DNA from: Pseudomonas sp. PIC25
Lineage (GTDB): Bacteria; Pseudomonadota; Gammaproteobacteria; Pseudomonadales; Pseudomonadaceae
Reading direction: 5' to 3'
NCBI RefSeq assembly: GCF_002286785.1
Contig: NZ_MUJY01000066.1
Span: 1 to 54,355, forward strand
DNA: 54,355 nucleotides
In this document: positions 39,522-50,243 of the stretch, piece after piece
How positions within the stretch are numbered: position 1 is the stretch's first letter
Layout of the letters: every line of letters begins with the position of its first letter
Notes under the pieces: generated by a model
Database searches by the model: none
Told to the model about the DNA's origin: nothing
Seen by the model: only the letters and a program-made list of their open reading frames with translations
Translations under genes and position numbers: made by a program

Positions 39522-40043
39522 GTGGGTAGCCCCTGTCACTTTGCGCTGTTCGACCTGCAGCCGGACTTTCGCGTCGATCTCGAACGGTTGGCGGCGCGCT
39601 ATCGCGAGCTGGCGCGCACCGTTCATCCGGATCGCTTTGCCGATGCGTCGGAGCGCGAGCAGCGCTTGGCTCTGGAGCGTTCGGCCAGCCTCAACGAGGC
39701 CTACCAGACGCTGAAGAGCGCGCCGCGGCGGGCGCTGTACCTGCTGGCGCTTAATGGTCGCGAGTTGCCGCTGGAGGCCACTGTCCAAGACCCCGATTTC
39801 CTCATGCAGCAGATGCATTGGCGCGAGGAGTTGGAGGACCTGCAAGACAGCGCGGACTTGTCGGGGGTGGCGGCATTCAAGCGCCGTCTCAAGGGGGCTC
39901 AGGAAGAGCTGAACGAGGCGTTCGCAGCCTGCTGGAACGATGCGGCCCGTCGTGAAGAGGCCGAGCGGCTCGTACGGCGGATGCAGTTCCTCGACAAACT
40001 CTCCTACGAAGTGCGCCAGTTGGAAGAGCGCCTCGACGATTAA
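39522..40043 (+). CDS. hscB: Fe-S assembly co-chaperone HscB
   Basis: A 173-residue J-domain protein with HPD in TVHPDRFAD and a C-terminal three-helix domain that binds IscU. It stimulates the HscA ATPase. I chose GTG 39522 ([16 protein letters not shown]) because it gives the family N-terminus and length, with GAGG seven bases upstream; the longer in-frame ATG at 39483 overlaps iscA. Confidence 0.95.
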   Translation: MGSPCHFALFDLQPDFRVDLERLAARYRELARTVHPDRFADASEREQRLALERSASLNEAYQTLKSAPRRALYLLALNGRELPLEATVQDPDFLMQQMHWREELEDLQDSADLSGVAAFKRRLKGAQEELNEAFAACWNDAARREEAERLVRRMQFLDKLSYEVRQLEERLDD

Positions 40044-40086
40044 CCTGCGCGTTGCCCTTGGTGACGCGCCCGATATCCAGGCAAGC

Positions 40087-41949
40087 ATGGCTCTACTTCA
40101 GATCGCTGAACCCGGACAGAGCCCCCAGCCACACCAGCGTCGTCTGGCGGTGGGGATCGATCTGGGCACCACCAATTCTCTGGTCGCCGCCGTCCGCAGT
40201 GGCTTGTCCGAGCCTCTGGCCGACGAGAGCGGAGATGTCATCCTGCCGTCCGCGGTGCGCTACCACATTGATCGGGTCGAGGTGGGGCGAACTGCCAAGG
40301 CTGCGGCAGCCGAAGATCCGCTGAACACCGTATTGTCGGTCAAGCGCCTGATGGGACGTGGCCTGGCGGACGTGAAGCAATTGGGCGAACAGTTGCCCTA
40401 CCGCTTCAGCGGCGGCGAATCGCACATGCCGTTCATCGAGACCGTACAAGGTCCGAAAAGCCCGGTGGAGGTCTCTGCCGATATTCTCAAGGTGCTGCGT
40501 CAGCGCGCCGAAGCCGCGTTGGGCGGCGAACTGGTCGGGGCGGTCATCACCGTGCCTGCCTATTTCGACGAGGCTCAGCGCCAGGCCACCAAAGACGCCG
40601 CGCGACTTGCCGGTCTGAACGTCCTGCGTCTGCTCAACGAGCCGACGGCGGCTGCCGTCGCCTATGGCCTCGACCAGCAGGCGGAGGGGGTCGTGGCGAT
40701 CTACGATCTGGGCGGAGGCACCTTCGATATTTCCATCCTGAGGCTGAGTCGCGGGGTGTTCGAAGTCATGGCCACGGGCGGCGACAGCGCGCTGGGTGGT
40801 GATGATTTCGATCACGCGGTCGCCGGCTGGATCGTCGAGCAGGCCGGATTGTCCGCCGATCTCGATCCGGCGGCCCAGCGCAGCCTGCTGCGAGCCGCAT
40901 GTGCGGCAAAAGAGGCGCTGACCGGCGAAACCTCCGTGGTGGTCGAATACGGCGCTTGGCAGGGGCTGCTGACGCGTGAGCATTTCGACGCGCTGATCGA
41001 GCCGATGGTGGCGCGCAGTCTCAAGGCGTGCCGTCGGGCTGTGCGCGATGCGGGCATCGAGCTGGAGGAGGTCGAGGCCGTGGTCATGGTGGGTGGGTCC
41101 ACCCGCGTGCCGCGCGTTCGCCAGGCGGTCGCCGAACTCTTCGCACGCGAGCCGTTGACCGATATCGATCCCGATCAGGTCGTGGCCATTGGTGCGGCCA
41201 TCCAAGCCGATATGCTGGCCGGTAACAAGCGTGGCGGCGACGAGTTGCTGCTGCTCGATGTGATTCCTCTGTCGCTCGGCCTGGAAACCATGGGTGGGCT
41301 GATGGAGAAGGTGATTCCTCGCAATACCACCATACCGGTAGCGCGTGCCCAGGATTTCACCACTTACAAGGATGGCCAGACGGCCATGATGATCCATGTG
41401 CTGCAGGGCGAGCGCGAACTGATCAGCGACTGCCGCTCCCTGGCGCGTTTCGAGTTGCGTGGCATTCCGCCCATGGTGGCGGGGGCGGCGAAGATTCGGG
41501 TGACTTTCCAGGTGGACGCGGATGGTTTGCTGAACGTCTCGGCTCGCGAGCTGGGCTCGGGTGTAGAGGCGAGCATCCAGGTGAAGCCGTCCTATGGCCT
41601 GACCGACAGTGAAATCGCTCGCATGTTGCAGGACTCTTTCCAGCATGCGGGCGACGACAAGGCCGCGCGTGCGCTGCGCGAGCAACAGGTCGATGCCCAG
41701 CGTCTGCTGGAGGCGGTTACCGCTGCCCTGGAAGCCGATGGCGAGCGTCTGCTCAGTGCCGACGAGCGCGCGGCCATCGAGTCGCAGATGGAGCAGTTGC
41801 GCGAACTCATGGTGGGTACCGATGGGCCTGCCATCGAGCGGCAGGCCAAGCGCCTCACCCAAATTACCGACGCCTTTGCTGCGCGTCGTCTGGATGCCAC
41901 GGTGAAAGCCGCCCTGGCCGGACGTCGCCTGAACGAAATCGAGGAATGA
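40087..41949 (+). CDS. hscA: Fe-S assembly chaperone HscA (Hsp70)
   Basis: A 620-residue specialised Hsp70. Nucleotide-binding motifs are [41 protein letters not shown] and [13 protein letters not shown]; the substrate-binding domain begins near [18 protein letters not shown]. It frees clusters from IscU with HscB. ATG 40087 lies 43 bases after the hscB stop. Confidence 0.97.
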   Translation: MALLQIAEPGQSPQPHQRRLAVGIDLGTTNSLVAAVRSGLSEPLADESGDVILPSAVRYHIDRVEVGRTAKAAAAEDPLNTVLSVKRLMGRGLADVKQLGEQLPYRFSGGESHMPFIETVQGPKSPVEVSADILKVLRQRAEAALGGELVGAVITVPAYFDEAQRQATKDAARLAGLNVLRLLNEPTAAAVAYGLDQQAEGVVAIYDLGGGTFDISILRLSRGVFEVMATGGDSALGGDDFDHAVAGWIVEQAGLSADLDPAAQRSLLRAACAAKEALTGETSVVVEYGAWQGLLTREHFDALIEPMVARSLKACRRAVRDAGIELEEVEAVVMVGGSTRVPRVRQAVAELFAREPLTDIDPDQVVAIGAAIQADMLAGNKRGGDELLLLDVIPLSLGLETMGGLMEKVIPRNTTIPVARAQDFTTYKDGQTAMMIHVLQGERELISDCRSLARFELRGIPPMVAGAAKIRVTFQVDADGLLNVSARELGSGVEASIQVKPSYGLTDSEIARMLQDSFQHAGDDKAARALREQQVDAQRLLEAVTAALEADGERLLSADERAAIESQMEQLRELMVGTDGPAIERQAKRLTQITDAFAARRLDATVKAALAGRRLNEIEE

Positions 41950-41952
41950 CCG

Positions 41953-42291
41953 ATGCCGCAGATTGTTTTTCTGCCCCATGCCGAGCACTGTCCCGAGGGG
42001 GCCGTGATCGAGGCGCAACCCGGCGAAACCGTTCTTGACGCCGCCTTGCGCAATGGCATCGACATCGAGCATGCCTGCGAAAAGTCTTGTGCCTGTACCA
42101 CTTGTCATGTCGTCATTCGTGAAGGCTTCGGCTCGCTGGAGCCATCCGATGAACTGGAAGACGATATGCTCGACAAGGCGTGGGGGCTGGAGCCTTCCTC
42201 TCGGCTTTCCTGCCAGGCTGTTGTGGCAGACGAGGATTTGGTAGTGGAAATTCCGAAGTACACTATCAATCAGGTCTCCGAAGGGCATTGA
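41953..42291 (+). CDS. fdx: [2Fe-2S] ferredoxin of the isc operon
   Basis: A 112-residue adrenodoxin-type ferredoxin. The cluster ligands are Cys42, Cys48, Cys51 and Cys87 (EHACEKSCACTTCHVV and LSCQAV), the same numbers as in E. coli Fdx. It supplies electrons for cluster assembly. It starts three bases past the hscA stop, suggesting coupled translation. Confidence 0.97.
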   Translation: MPQIVFLPHAEHCPEGAVIEAQPGETVLDAALRNGIDIEHACEKSCACTTCHVVIREGFGSLEPSDELEDDMLDKAWGLEPSSRLSCQAVVADEDLVVEIPKYTINQVSEGH

Positions 42292-42309
42292 GGCGAAACG
42301 GGAGCGATC

Positions 42310-42510
42310 ATGAGCCTTAAGTGGACGGATGTTCTGGATATCGCCATCGAGTTGGCAGAGAGCAAGCCGGGCGTGGACCCGCGCTACGTCAATTTCGTCG
42401 ATTTGCACCGCTGGGTACTGGCCTTGCCGGACTTCGACGACGATCCCCAGCGTGGCGGCGAGAAGGTCCTCGAAGCCATCCAGGCGGCGTGGATCGAAGA
42501 GCTCGACTGA
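42310..42510 (+). CDS. iscX: Fe-S assembly protein IscX
   Basis: A 66-residue acidic protein (MSLKWTDVLDIAIELAE, DPRYVNFVDLHRWVLAL, DFDDDP) of the IscX/YfhJ family. It binds IscS and iron and modulates cluster assembly. It is the last gene of the operon and is followed by a terminator hairpin. Confidence 0.96.
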   Translation: MSLKWTDVLDIAIELAESKPGVDPRYVNFVDLHRWVLALPDFDDDPQRGGEKVLEAIQAAWIEELD

Positions 42511-42541
42511 GCCAGGCCCCCGGCCCTACGCATTTCACTGG

Positions 42542-42572
42542 AACCCGCGTATAATTCGCGGGTTTAATTTTT
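42542..42572 (+). terminator. isc operon terminator with TATAAT in its loop
   Basis: AACCCGCG (42542-42549) and CGCGGGTT (42557-42564) form an 8-bp stem, followed by TAATTTTT. The seven-base loop is TATAATT, a perfect -10 hexamer, so the same bases may also serve as the ndk promoter; no good -35 is visible. Confidence 0.75.
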
Positions 42573-42602
42573 CGCTTTAACCTCAAGTTTCTGGAGTTTT
42601 TC

Positions 42603-43034
42603 ATGGCCGTTGAGCGCACTCTTTCCATCGTCAAGCCGGATGCCGTTTCCAAGAACGTCATCGGCGAGATCCTGACCCGTTTCGAAAAGGCCGGCCTGCG
42701 TGTCGTTGCCGCCAAGATGGTCCAACTCTCCGAGCGTGAAGCCGGTGGCTTCTACGCCGAGCACAAAGAGCGTCCCTTCTTCAAGGATCTGGTGTCCTTC
42801 ATGACCTCCGGTCCGGTCCTGGTCCAGGTTCTGGAAGGCGAGAACGCCATTGCCAAAAACCGTGAACTGATGGGTGCCACCGATCCGAAGAAGGCCGAAG
42901 CTGGCACCATCCGCGCCGATTTCGCCGTCTCCATCGACGAGAACGCCGTGCACGGTTCCGACTCCGAGGCTTCCGCTGCTCGCGAAATCGCCTACTTCTT
43001 CGCCGCCACCGAGGTGTGCGCTCGCATTCGCTAA
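42603..43034 (+). CDS. ndk: Nucleoside diphosphate kinase
   Basis: A 143-residue enzyme ([21 protein letters not shown]) that balances nucleoside triphosphates by phospho-transfer through His117 in NAVHGSDS. The nucleotide-binding signature is intact. It lies between the isc operon and rlmN, probably on its own transcript start. Confidence 0.98.
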   Translation: MAVERTLSIVKPDAVSKNVIGEILTRFEKAGLRVVAAKMVQLSEREAGGFYAEHKERPFFKDLVSFMTSGPVLVQVLEGENAIAKNRELMGATDPKKAEAGTIRADFAVSIDENAVHGSDSEASAAREIAYFFAATEVCARIR

Positions 43035-43058
43035 GCGAATCGCGGGAAGGGTGAAGCC

Positions 43059-44207
43059 ATGACTGAATCGACCGGAAAAGTGAATCTGCTGGGCCTGACC
43101 CAGCCTCAACTGGAGAGCTTCTTCGAATCCATCGGAGAGAAGCGCTTCCGTGCCGGTCAGGTGATGAAATGGATTCACCACTTTGGTGTCGATGATTTCG
43201 ATGCCATGAGCAATATCGGCAAGGCCCTGCGCGACAAGCTCAAGGCCTCTGCCGAGATTCGCGGTCCGGAAGTGGTCAGCCAGGACATCTCCAGCGACGG
43301 TACCCGTAAATGGGTGGTCCGCGTGGCGTCCGGCAGTTGTGTCGAGACCGTCTACATTCCCCAGGGCGGGCGCGGCACCCTCTGCGTGTCCTCCCAGGCC
43401 GGTTGTGCCCTGGATTGCAGCTTCTGCTCCACCGGCAAGCAAGGTTTCAACAGCGACCTCACTGCGGCGGAAGTGATCGGCCAGGTGTGGATCGCCAACA
43501 AGTCATTCGGCACCGTGCCGGCGAAAATCGATCGTGCCATTACCAACGTGGTGATGATGGGCATGGGTGAGCCGCTGCTGAACTTCGACAACGTGGTCGC
43601 CGCCATGAGCATCATGATGGACGACCTCGGATACGGGATTTCCAAACGGAAGGTGACCCTGTCCACTTCCGGCGTGGCGCCGATGATCGACAAGCTGGGG
43701 GAGGTGATCGATGTCTCCCTGGCGCTGTCGCTGCACGCGCCCAACGATGAATTGCGCAACAAGCTGGTACCAATCAACAAGAAGTATCCGCTGGCGGTCG
43801 TCCTGGATGCCTGCAAGCGCTATATCTCCCGGCTCGGCGAGAAGCGCGTGCTGACCATCGAGTATACGCTGCTCAAGGATGTCAACGATCAGCCGGAACA
43901 CGCTGCGCAGATCGTCGCGCTTCTCAAGGATTTTCCTTGCAAGATCAACCTGATTCCGTTTAATCCCTTCCCTTTTTCCGGATACGAGCGGCCGAGCAAC
44001 AATGCGATCCGTCGTTTCCAGGACCTGCTGCATAAGGCGGGGCACAATGTCACCGTACGCACTACGCGCGGCGATGACATCGATGCGGCTTGCGGCCAGC
44101 TGGTCGGTCAGGTGATGGATCGTACCCGGCGCAGCGAACGTTATATCGCCGTGCGTCAGCTCGGCACCGATGCCGACACACCGGGCGGCACTGCCAATCG
44201 AACCTGA
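43059..44207 (+). CDS. rlmN: Dual-specificity RNA methyltransferase RlmN
   Basis: A 382-residue radical SAM enzyme making 2-methyladenosine in 23S rRNA A2503 and tRNA A37. The cluster motif is Cys116-x3-Cys120-x2-Cys123 ([12 protein letters not shown]). The catalytic pair corresponds to Cys109 (TLCVSS) and Cys345 (DAACGQL). The spacing matches the E. coli enzyme. pilF follows with a 13-base gap. Confidence 0.97.
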   Translation: MTESTGKVNLLGLTQPQLESFFESIGEKRFRAGQVMKWIHHFGVDDFDAMSNIGKALRDKLKASAEIRGPEVVSQDISSDGTRKWVVRVASGSCVETVYIPQGGRGTLCVSSQAGCALDCSFCSTGKQGFNSDLTAAEVIGQVWIANKSFGTVPAKIDRAITNVVMMGMGEPLLNFDNVVAAMSIMMDDLGYGISKRKVTLSTSGVAPMIDKLGEVIDVSLALSLHAPNDELRNKLVPINKKYPLAVVLDACKRYISRLGEKRVLTIEYTLLKDVNDQPEHAAQIVALLKDFPCKINLIPFNPFPFSGYERPSNNAIRRFQDLLHKAGHNVTVRTTRGDDIDAACGQLVGQVMDRTRRSERYIAVRQLGTDADTPGGTANRT

Positions 44208-44220
44208 AGGGAGGAGTTTC

Positions 44221-44982
44221 ATGATCGTGCGCGCTGCGCTGCTTTCGCTTTTCACCGGTCTGTTCCTGACAGGCTGCGTTTCCACCGGCAATGTCGACCG
44301 GATGAAGACCTCCGAGGGTCGTGAGCAAGCGCGCGATGCTTACATCCAATTGGGGCTCGGTTATCTCCAGCAAGGCCAGACCGAGCGAGCCAAGGTTCCA
44401 TTGAAGAAGGCGCTCGAACTCGATTCCTCGAATGCCGATGCCTATGCGGCACTGGCCCTGGTGTTCCAGACCGAGATGGAACCCAAGCTGGCCGATGATA
44501 ACTACCGCAAGGCGTTGTCCCTGCGCAGCGATGCGCGGATTCTCAACAATTACGGCAGCTTCCTGTTCGAACAGCAGCGTTACAAGGAAGCCTACGAGCG
44601 CTTCCAGCAGGCCGCAGCGGACAATCTCTATCCCGAGCGCTCGCGCGTCTACGAGAACCTCGGCCTTACCGCGTTGAAGCTGAACCAGCGTGCCTTGGCC
44701 AAGCAACATCTGGAGAAGTCCCTGCGCCTGAATCGCGAGCAGCCGCGTGCGCTGCTGGAGCTGGCCGTGTTGTCCTTCGAGGATAAAGAGTACGTACCGG
44801 CTCGTGGGTACTATGAAAGTTTCAGTCGTCTGTCCGAACAGAATGCCCGCAGCCTTCTGCTGGGTACCCGCCTGGCGACCATCTTCGACGATCGTGACAG
44901 GGCTGCCAGCCTCGGCCTGCAGTTGAAGCGCCTTTATCCCGGTACGCCGGAATATCAGCAATATCTGTCGGAGCAACAATGA
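44221..44982 (+). CDS. pilF: Type IV pilus pilotin PilF (TPR lipoprotein)
   Basis: A 253-residue lipoprotein with signal MIVRAALLSLFTGLFLTGC, lipobox LTGC and then TPR repeats (DAYIQLGLGYLQQGQTERAK, ADAYAALALVFQTEMEPKLA, ARILNNYGSFLFEQQRYKEA). In Pseudomonas it is the pilotin for PilQ secretin assembly in the outer membrane. GGGAGGAG precedes the ATG. The stop overlaps the rodZ start by four bases. Confidence 0.95.
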   Translation: MIVRAALLSLFTGLFLTGCVSTGNVDRMKTSEGREQARDAYIQLGLGYLQQGQTERAKVPLKKALELDSSNADAYAALALVFQTEMEPKLADDNYRKALSLRSDARILNNYGSFLFEQQRYKEAYERFQQAAADNLYPERSRVYENLGLTALKLNQRALAKQHLEKSLRLNREQPRALLELAVLSFEDKEYVPARGYYESFSRLSEQNARSLLLGTRLATIFDDRDRAASLGLQLKRLYPGTPEYQQYLSEQQ

Positions 44983-45962
44983 ACGCGTCGCATCATGAAG
45001 CTGTAGCGGCGACTCGCGTCAATCCGGGCGAGACGCTGCGAAGAGCCCGCGAAAGCAGGAATTGGGAGCTGACCGACGTTGCCGCTCAGCTCAACCTGAC
45101 TGCGCAGGCGTTGCGCCAGTTGGAAGACGGGGCTTTCGACCAGTTGCCGGGGCACACCTTCGCACGCGGCTACATTCGCGCCTACGCCAAGTTGCTGGGC
45201 ATGGACCAGACCCGGTTGGTACAAGAGTTCGACCAGTACACGGGAACGGACGCCACGGGCAGTAGCGTGCACAGCCTCGGCCGTATCGAGGAGCCGGTGA
45301 GGCTGTCCCAGAACCTGCTGCGCTTCGTCAGTTTCGCGCTGTTGGCAGTGTTGGCTGCTGTCGGCTTCTTCTGGTGGCAGGAACAGTCTTCCAACCGGGG
45401 CGAAGAACGCACCGGGCTGGGCATCGAGCATGTCGAAGTGGAAAGCGCCGACGGTACGACGCAGATTCATCCGCTGGATGAGCCTGAAGACCAGGCCGTG
45501 GCCGAGGCGAGCGGCGATCAGGCCGAATTACCGTTGCCTTCCGTTTCGCCGGAAGTCGCCGGTCAGCCGGAAAGTGATGCCGAGCCGTCCGCTCCGAGCG
45601 ATGCCGCATCGACCGGCGAAGCACCGTCGGCTTCGACCGAGCCCGAGACCCCGGCCCAGCCTGAGAGCGTCACTCCTCCGGCGACGCCGCCTGCGGCTCC
45701 GGTAGCGGTCCAGCCGGGCGAGGGTATGGTGCGTATGCAGTTCACCGCCAATTGTTGGACCCAGATCACCGATGCCACTGGCAAGGTACTCTACAGCGGT
45801 TTGAAGCGAGAGGGGGAAAGCCTGGACGTCAGTGGCAAGGCGCCCTTGAAACTGCATCTTGGCTATGCCCGCGGTGTGCAGGTCAGCTTCAATGGCCAAA
45901 CGGTCGATCTGGCACCGTATGTCCGTGGCGAAACTGCGCGCTTCACCTTGGGAGGGCAATAA
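44979..45962 (+). CDS. rodZ: Cell-shape protein RodZ (HTH + DUF4115)
   Basis: A 327-residue bitopic protein. An N-terminal Xre-type HTH (about 17-85: GETLRRARESRNWELTDVAA, then LTAQALRQLEDGAF), one membrane segment (about 113-133), a long Pro/Glu/Ala-rich linker, and a C-terminal DUF4115 domain (GMVRMQFTANCWTQITDATG). It binds MreB and organises rod shape. The ATG overlaps the pilF stop, so translation is coupled. Confidence 0.95.
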   Translation: MNASHHEAVAATRVNPGETLRRARESRNWELTDVAAQLNLTAQALRQLEDGAFDQLPGHTFARGYIRAYAKLLGMDQTRLVQEFDQYTGTDATGSSVHSLGRIEEPVRLSQNLLRFVSFALLAVLAAVGFFWWQEQSSNRGEERTGLGIEHVEVESADGTTQIHPLDEPEDQAVAEASGDQAELPLPSVSPEVAGQPESDAEPSAPSDAASTGEAPSASTEPETPAQPESVTPPATPPAAPVAVQPGEGMVRMQFTANCWTQITDATGKVLYSGLKREGESLDVSGKAPLKLHLGYARGVQVSFNGQTVDLAPYVRGETARFTLGGQ

Positions 45963-45965
45963 ACC

Positions 45966-47078
45966 GTGCATTGCGAGTCTCCCATCAAGCGACGCCAGTC
46001 GCGCAAGATCTGGGTCGGTTCCGTGCCCGTGGGTGGCGATGCGCCCATCTCCGTGCAGAGCATGACCAACACCGATACCTGTGACGTGGCGGCCACGGTG
46101 GCCCAGATCCGTCGTCTGGAAGATGCCGGTGCGGACATCGTTCGCGTTTCGGTGCCGGACATGGAGGCTGCCGAGGCCTTCGGCAAGATCAAACAGCAGG
46201 TGAAGGTTCCGCTGGTGGCGGACATTCACTTCGATTACACCATCGCCTTGCGGGTTGCCGAGCTGGGCGTCGATTGCCTGCGCATCAACCCGGGTAATAT
46301 CGGTCGTGAAGACCGCGTCCGGGCCGTGGTCGATGCCGCCCGCGACAAGGGCATTCCTATCCGCATCGGCGTCAACGCCGGTTCGCTGGAAAAGGACCTA
46401 CAGAAGAAGTACGGCGAACCCACGCCGGCAGCGCTGGTGGAGTCCGCACTTCGCCATGTCGAGCACCTGGACCGTCTGGACTTCCAGGACTTCAAAGTCA
46501 GCGTGAAAGCCTCAGACGTGTTCATGGCGGTGGAAGCCTACCGTCTGCTCGCCAAGCAGATTGAGCAGCCCCTGCACCTGGGCATCACGGAAGCCGGTGG
46601 CTTGCGCTCCGGTACCGTCAAGTCGGCAGTGGGGTTGGGGATGCTGCTGGCCGAGGGGATCGGCGATACCATCCGCATCTCCCTTGCCGCCGATCCGGTC
46701 GAAGAGATCAAGGTCGGTTTCGACATTCTCAAATCGCTGCACCTGCGCTCGCGTGGCATCAACTTCATCGCCTGTCCGAGCTGTTCGCGGCAGAACTTCG
46801 ACGTGGTGAAAACCATGAACGAACTGGAGGGGCGTCTCGACGACCTCCTGGTTCCGCTGGATGTGGCGGTAATCGGCTGCGTGGTGAACGGCCCCGGCGA
46901 GGCGAAGGAAGCGCATATCGGCCTGACCGGCGGTACGCCCAACAACCTGATCTACATCGACGGCAAGCCCGCACAGAAACTGACCAACGACAATCTGGTG
47001 GACGAGCTGGAAAAGCTGATCCGCCGGAAGGCGGCCGAAAAGGCCGAGGCCGACGCGACCCTGATCGCGCGCGGTTAA
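45966..47078 (+). CDS. ispG: 4-hydroxy-3-methylbut-2-enyl diphosphate synthase IspG
   Basis: A 370-residue [4Fe-4S] enzyme of the MEP isoprenoid pathway. The cluster ligands are in [10 protein letters not shown] and [12 protein letters not shown]. The N-terminus from GTG 45966 is [19 protein letters not shown]. The gap to rodZ is three bases. It depends on Fe-S clusters, which the isc operon nearby supplies. Confidence 0.97.
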   Translation: MHCESPIKRRQSRKIWVGSVPVGGDAPISVQSMTNTDTCDVAATVAQIRRLEDAGADIVRVSVPDMEAAEAFGKIKQQVKVPLVADIHFDYTIALRVAELGVDCLRINPGNIGREDRVRAVVDAARDKGIPIRIGVNAGSLEKDLQKKYGEPTPAALVESALRHVEHLDRLDFQDFKVSVKASDVFMAVEAYRLLAKQIEQPLHLGITEAGGLRSGTVKSAVGLGMLLAEGIGDTIRISLAADPVEEIKVGFDILKSLHLRSRGINFIACPSCSRQNFDVVKTMNELEGRLDDLLVPLDVAVIGCVVNGPGEAKEAHIGLTGGTPNNLIYIDGKPAQKLTNDNLVDELEKLIRRKAAEKAEADATLIARG

Positions 47079-47095
47079 TTTCCTAAGGATCTTTC

Positions 47096-48382
47096 GTGAG
47101 CAAAACGCTGCAAGCCATACGTGGCATGAACGACATCCTGCCGGAGCAGACTCCGGTTTGGCGCTACCTCGAGAACACCTTCGCACAGTTGCTGGACGGC
47201 TACGGCTACAAGGAAATCCGCCTGCCGATCCTCGAATTCACCGAGCTGTTCGCCCGTGGTATCGGCGAAGGCACCGATGTGGTCGACAAGGAGATGTACA
47301 CCTTCCTCGACCGCAACGAAGAGTCCCTGACTTTGCGCCCGGAAGGTACGGCCGGTTGTGTGCGTGCGGTGCTTGAGCACGGCCTGACCGGTGGCGGTCA
47401 GGTCCAGAAGCTTTGGTACGCCGGCCCGATGTTCCGTTACGAAAAGCCGCAGAAAGGCCGCTATCGCCAGTTCCACCAGATCGGTGTGGAAGTCTTCAAC
47501 CAGCCGGGGCCGGATATCGATGCCGAGCTGATCGTGCTGACCTGGCGTCTGTGGAAGAGGCTTGGCCTGGCCGATTCCGTCACTCTGCAACTCAATAGCC
47601 TTGGCTCCAGTGAAGCCCGTGCGTCCTATCGGGATGCTCTGGTGGCTTATCTGCGCGAGCGCTTCGACCAACTCGACGAAGACAGCCAGCGCCGCCTGAC
47701 CACTAATCCGCTGCGTATTCTCGACAGCAAGAATGCCCAGACCCAGGCGCTCCTCGCTGATGCGCCGACGCTGCATGACTATCTGGACGAGGAGTCGCGC
47801 ACTCATTTCGAGGGGCTCAAGGCCCGCCTCGATGCGGTCGGTATCCGCTACGAGATCAACCAGAAGCTGGTCCGCGGCCTGGATTACTACGGCCGTACCG
47901 TGTTCGAGTGGGTGACCGACAGGCTCGGCGCCCAGGGCACCGTCTGTGCCGGCGGCCGCTACGACGGCCTGATCTCCCAGTTCGGTGGCAAGCCGACCCC
48001 GGGCGTCGGTTTCGCCATGGGTGTCGAGCGTCTGGTACTGCTGCTGGAGACCCTGGAGCTGGTGCCGGCGGAGCTGAACAGTCCGGCTCACGCCTACCTC
48101 TGCGCCTTCGGCGAGCCCGCCGAACTGGCTGCTCTGGCGCTGGCGGAGCGCCTGCGCGATGCCCTTCCTGGGTTGCGTCTGCTGGTCAATGCGGGGGGCG
48201 GCAGCTTCAAGAGTCAATTCAAGAAGGCCGACAAGAGCGGTGCGTCATATGCGCTGATTCTGGGCGACGACGAACTGGCCAACCGCGTGGTAGGGTGCAA
48301 GCCGCTGCGTACCGACGGCGAACAACAGAACATTGCCTGGGATGCTCTTGCCGAGCACCTGGCTGCCTGCATGCAGGCTTGA
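47096..48382 (+). CDS. hisS: Histidyl-tRNA synthetase
   Basis: A 428-residue class II synthetase: [20 protein letters not shown] at the start, motif 2 in [19 protein letters not shown], the His-specific motif [15 protein letters not shown], and motif 3 [12 protein letters not shown], then an anticodon-binding domain. GTG 47096 follows AAGGAT with five-base spacing. Confidence 0.98.
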   Translation: MSKTLQAIRGMNDILPEQTPVWRYLENTFAQLLDGYGYKEIRLPILEFTELFARGIGEGTDVVDKEMYTFLDRNEESLTLRPEGTAGCVRAVLEHGLTGGGQVQKLWYAGPMFRYEKPQKGRYRQFHQIGVEVFNQPGPDIDAELIVLTWRLWKRLGLADSVTLQLNSLGSSEARASYRDALVAYLRERFDQLDEDSQRRLTTNPLRILDSKNAQTQALLADAPTLHDYLDEESRTHFEGLKARLDAVGIRYEINQKLVRGLDYYGRTVFEWVTDRLGAQGTVCAGGRYDGLISQFGGKPTPGVGFAMGVERLVLLLETLELVPAELNSPAHAYLCAFGEPAELAALALAERLRDALPGLRLLVNAGGGSFKSQFKKADKSGASYALILGDDELANRVVGCKPLRTDGEQQNIAWDALAEHLAACMQA

Positions 48383-48407
48383 GTATCAGACGGATAGGAG
48401 CATTGGG

Positions 48408-49052
48408 GTGACCTCGCGTACCGAAGAAGAACAACTGGCGCTGATCAAGGAATGGTGGCAGCGCAACGGCATGCCCCTGCTGACCGGCGGTGCGCTGGCG
48501 CTGGTGGCGGTGTTCGGCTGGCAGGGCTGGCAGAAGTACCAGACCAACCAGGCGCAAGGCGCTTCCATGCTGTACCAGCAACTGCTGGAAACCGCCCTGA
48601 CACCTAGCGGCCAGCCGGATGCAGGCAAGGTCAGCGAACTGGCCGGCAAGCTCAAGAGCGATTATGCCGGCACTCAATACGCCCAGTACGGCAGCCTCTT
48701 TGTCGCCAAGGTGGCGGTCGAAGCGGGCAAGCTGGACGATGCCGCCGCTGAGTTGCGGGCCATTGTCGACAAGCCGGCCGATGCCACCCTTGGCGAACTG
48801 GCGCGCCAGCGCCTGGCCCGTGTGCTGGCGGCCCAGGGCAAGGCCGAAGAGGCGCTCAAACTGCTCGAAGGCGATGCGGACAAGGCCTATCTGGCGAGCC
48901 GTGAAGAAGTTCGTGGCGATCTGCTGGTCCAGCTCGGCCGTACCGATGAAGCCCATGCCGCCTATGAGAAGGCCAAGGCTGCGCTCTCCGACGACGCGGC
49001 GGTAGGCAGCCTGCAGATGAAGCTCGACGACCTGGCTAAAGGGGATGCCTGA
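48408..49052 (+). CDS. YfgM-like TPR membrane protein
   Basis: A 214-residue protein with one N-terminal membrane segment (GMPLLTGGALALVAVFGWQGW) and a periplasmic TPR-like region (LYQQLLETALTPSGQPD, AAELRAIVDKPADATLGELARQRLARVL). YfgM of E. coli is a SecYEG-associated, periplasmic-chaperone-linked factor; the same role is likely. GTG 48408 is preceded by TAGGAG. It lies between hisS and bamB, as expected. Confidence 0.9.
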   Translation: MTSRTEEEQLALIKEWWQRNGMPLLTGGALALVAVFGWQGWQKYQTNQAQGASMLYQQLLETALTPSGQPDAGKVSELAGKLKSDYAGTQYAQYGSLFVAKVAVEAGKLDDAAAELRAIVDKPADATLGELARQRLARVLAAQGKAEEALKLLEGDADKAYLASREEVRGDLLVQLGRTDEAHAAYEKAKAALSDDAAVGSLQMKLDDLAKGDA

Positions 49053-49053
49053 C

Positions 49054-50196
49054 GTGAAGCGCTGGAAATATGCCGTAGTGCTGACCCTGGCCGCCGTGGT
49101 CGTGGGTTGCAGCAGCAACAGCAAGAAGGAACTGCCGCCGGCCGAGCTGCCCAAGTTCGAAGAGGAAGTGCAACTGAAGAAGGAATGGAGCCGCTCGATT
49201 GGTGACGGCCAGGGCGAAACCTTCAACATGCTGGTGCCGGCGGTCGACGGCGATGTGATCTACGCGGCCGATGTCGAAGGCGTAGTCATGGCGTTGGACC
49301 GTTTCAGTGGCAAGGTGGTCTGGAAGGAAGACCTGGAATTGCCGGTATCCGGCGCCGTGGGTGCCGGCTATGGGATGGTCCTGCTGGGGACGCTGAAGGG
49401 TGAGGTGATCGCCCTGGACGCCACCAGCGGCGAAGAGAAATGGCGTGCCCGCGTGACCAGCGAGGTACTGGCTCCTCCGGCAACTAACGGTGACGTGGTC
49501 ATCGTTCAGACCCAGGACGACCGGCTGATCGCGCTTGATGCCGATACCGGCAACCAGCGCTGGATCTACGAAAGCACCCCGGCGGTACTGACGCTGCGCG
49601 GTACTGGTGCTCCCATCGTGACCAACCGCCTGGCCATTGCCGGCCTTTCCACCGGCAAGGTGATCGCCCTGGATACCCAGCGCGGCCTGCCGGTCTGGGA
49701 ACAACGCGTAGCCGTGCCTTCCGGCCGTTCCGAGCTGGATCGCGTGGTAGACATCGACGGCGGCTTGCTGCTGTCCGGCGGCACTCTGTATGTCGTGACC
49801 TACCAGGGCCGCGTCGCCGGCCTGGATGTGGAAAGCGGCCGGGTGCTCTGGCAGCGCGAGGCCTCCAGCTATGTCGGCGTGGCGCAGGGCTTCGGCAGCG
49901 TCTACGTCAGCCAGGCCAGCGGTACCGTCGAAGGCATCGACGAGCGTTCCTCGTCGGCACTCTGGAGCAACGATCAACTGGCCCGCCGCCAACTGTCGGC
50001 GCCGGAAGTGTTCTCCAGCTACGTGGCAGTCGGTGATCTGGAAGGTTACCTGCACCTGCTTAGCCAGGTGGACGGCCGCTTCGTCGGTCGCGTCCGCATC
50101 GACAGCGATGGCCTGCGTGCCCGCCCGCTAGTGGTCGGCGAATGGCTGTATGCCTATGGCAACGGGGGCGAGCTGGTCGGTCTGACCATTCGCTAA
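49054..50196 (+). CDS. bamB: Outer-membrane assembly lipoprotein BamB
   Basis: A 380-residue lipoprotein with signal MKRWKYAVVLTLAAVVVGC and an eight-bladed PQQ-like beta-propeller (repeats such as VIALDATSGEEKWRARV and RLIALDADTGNQRWIYE). It is part of the BAM complex, aiding porin insertion. I chose GTG 49054, giving 380 residues and a basic signal start; ATG 49045 is the alternative and would overlap the previous gene by eight bases with AAAGGGG directly abutting it. Confidence 0.94.
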   Translation: MKRWKYAVVLTLAAVVVGCSSNSKKELPPAELPKFEEEVQLKKEWSRSIGDGQGETFNMLVPAVDGDVIYAADVEGVVMALDRFSGKVVWKEDLELPVSGAVGAGYGMVLLGTLKGEVIALDATSGEEKWRARVTSEVLAPPATNGDVVIVQTQDDRLIALDADTGNQRWIYESTPAVLTLRGTGAPIVTNRLAIAGLSTGKVIALDTQRGLPVWEQRVAVPSGRSELDRVVDIDGGLLLSGGTLYVVTYQGRVAGLDVESGRVLWQREASSYVGVAQGFGSVYVSQASGTVEGIDERSSSALWSNDQLARRQLSAPEVFSSYVAVGDLEGYLHLLSQVDGRFVGRVRIDSDGLRARPLVVGEWLYAYGNGGELVGLTIR

Positions 50197-50211
50197 ACCC
50201 GTCTTGCCACT

Positions 50212-50234
50212 GCGACCCGCCCCATGCGGGTCGC
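50212..50234 (+). repeat. Hairpin after bamB (first of two in tandem)
   Basis: GCGACCCGC/GCGGGTCGC with a CCCAT loop, just 16 bases past the bamB stop. It is not followed by T residues. A second, stronger hairpin lies ten bases further on. Confidence 0.6.
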
Positions 50235-50243
50235 CGAAATGTC

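Noticed and set aside
40093-42408. 771-codon open frame antisense to hscA-fdx
   Set aside because: Spans several conserved genes on the other strand and lacks motifs or a ribosome site.
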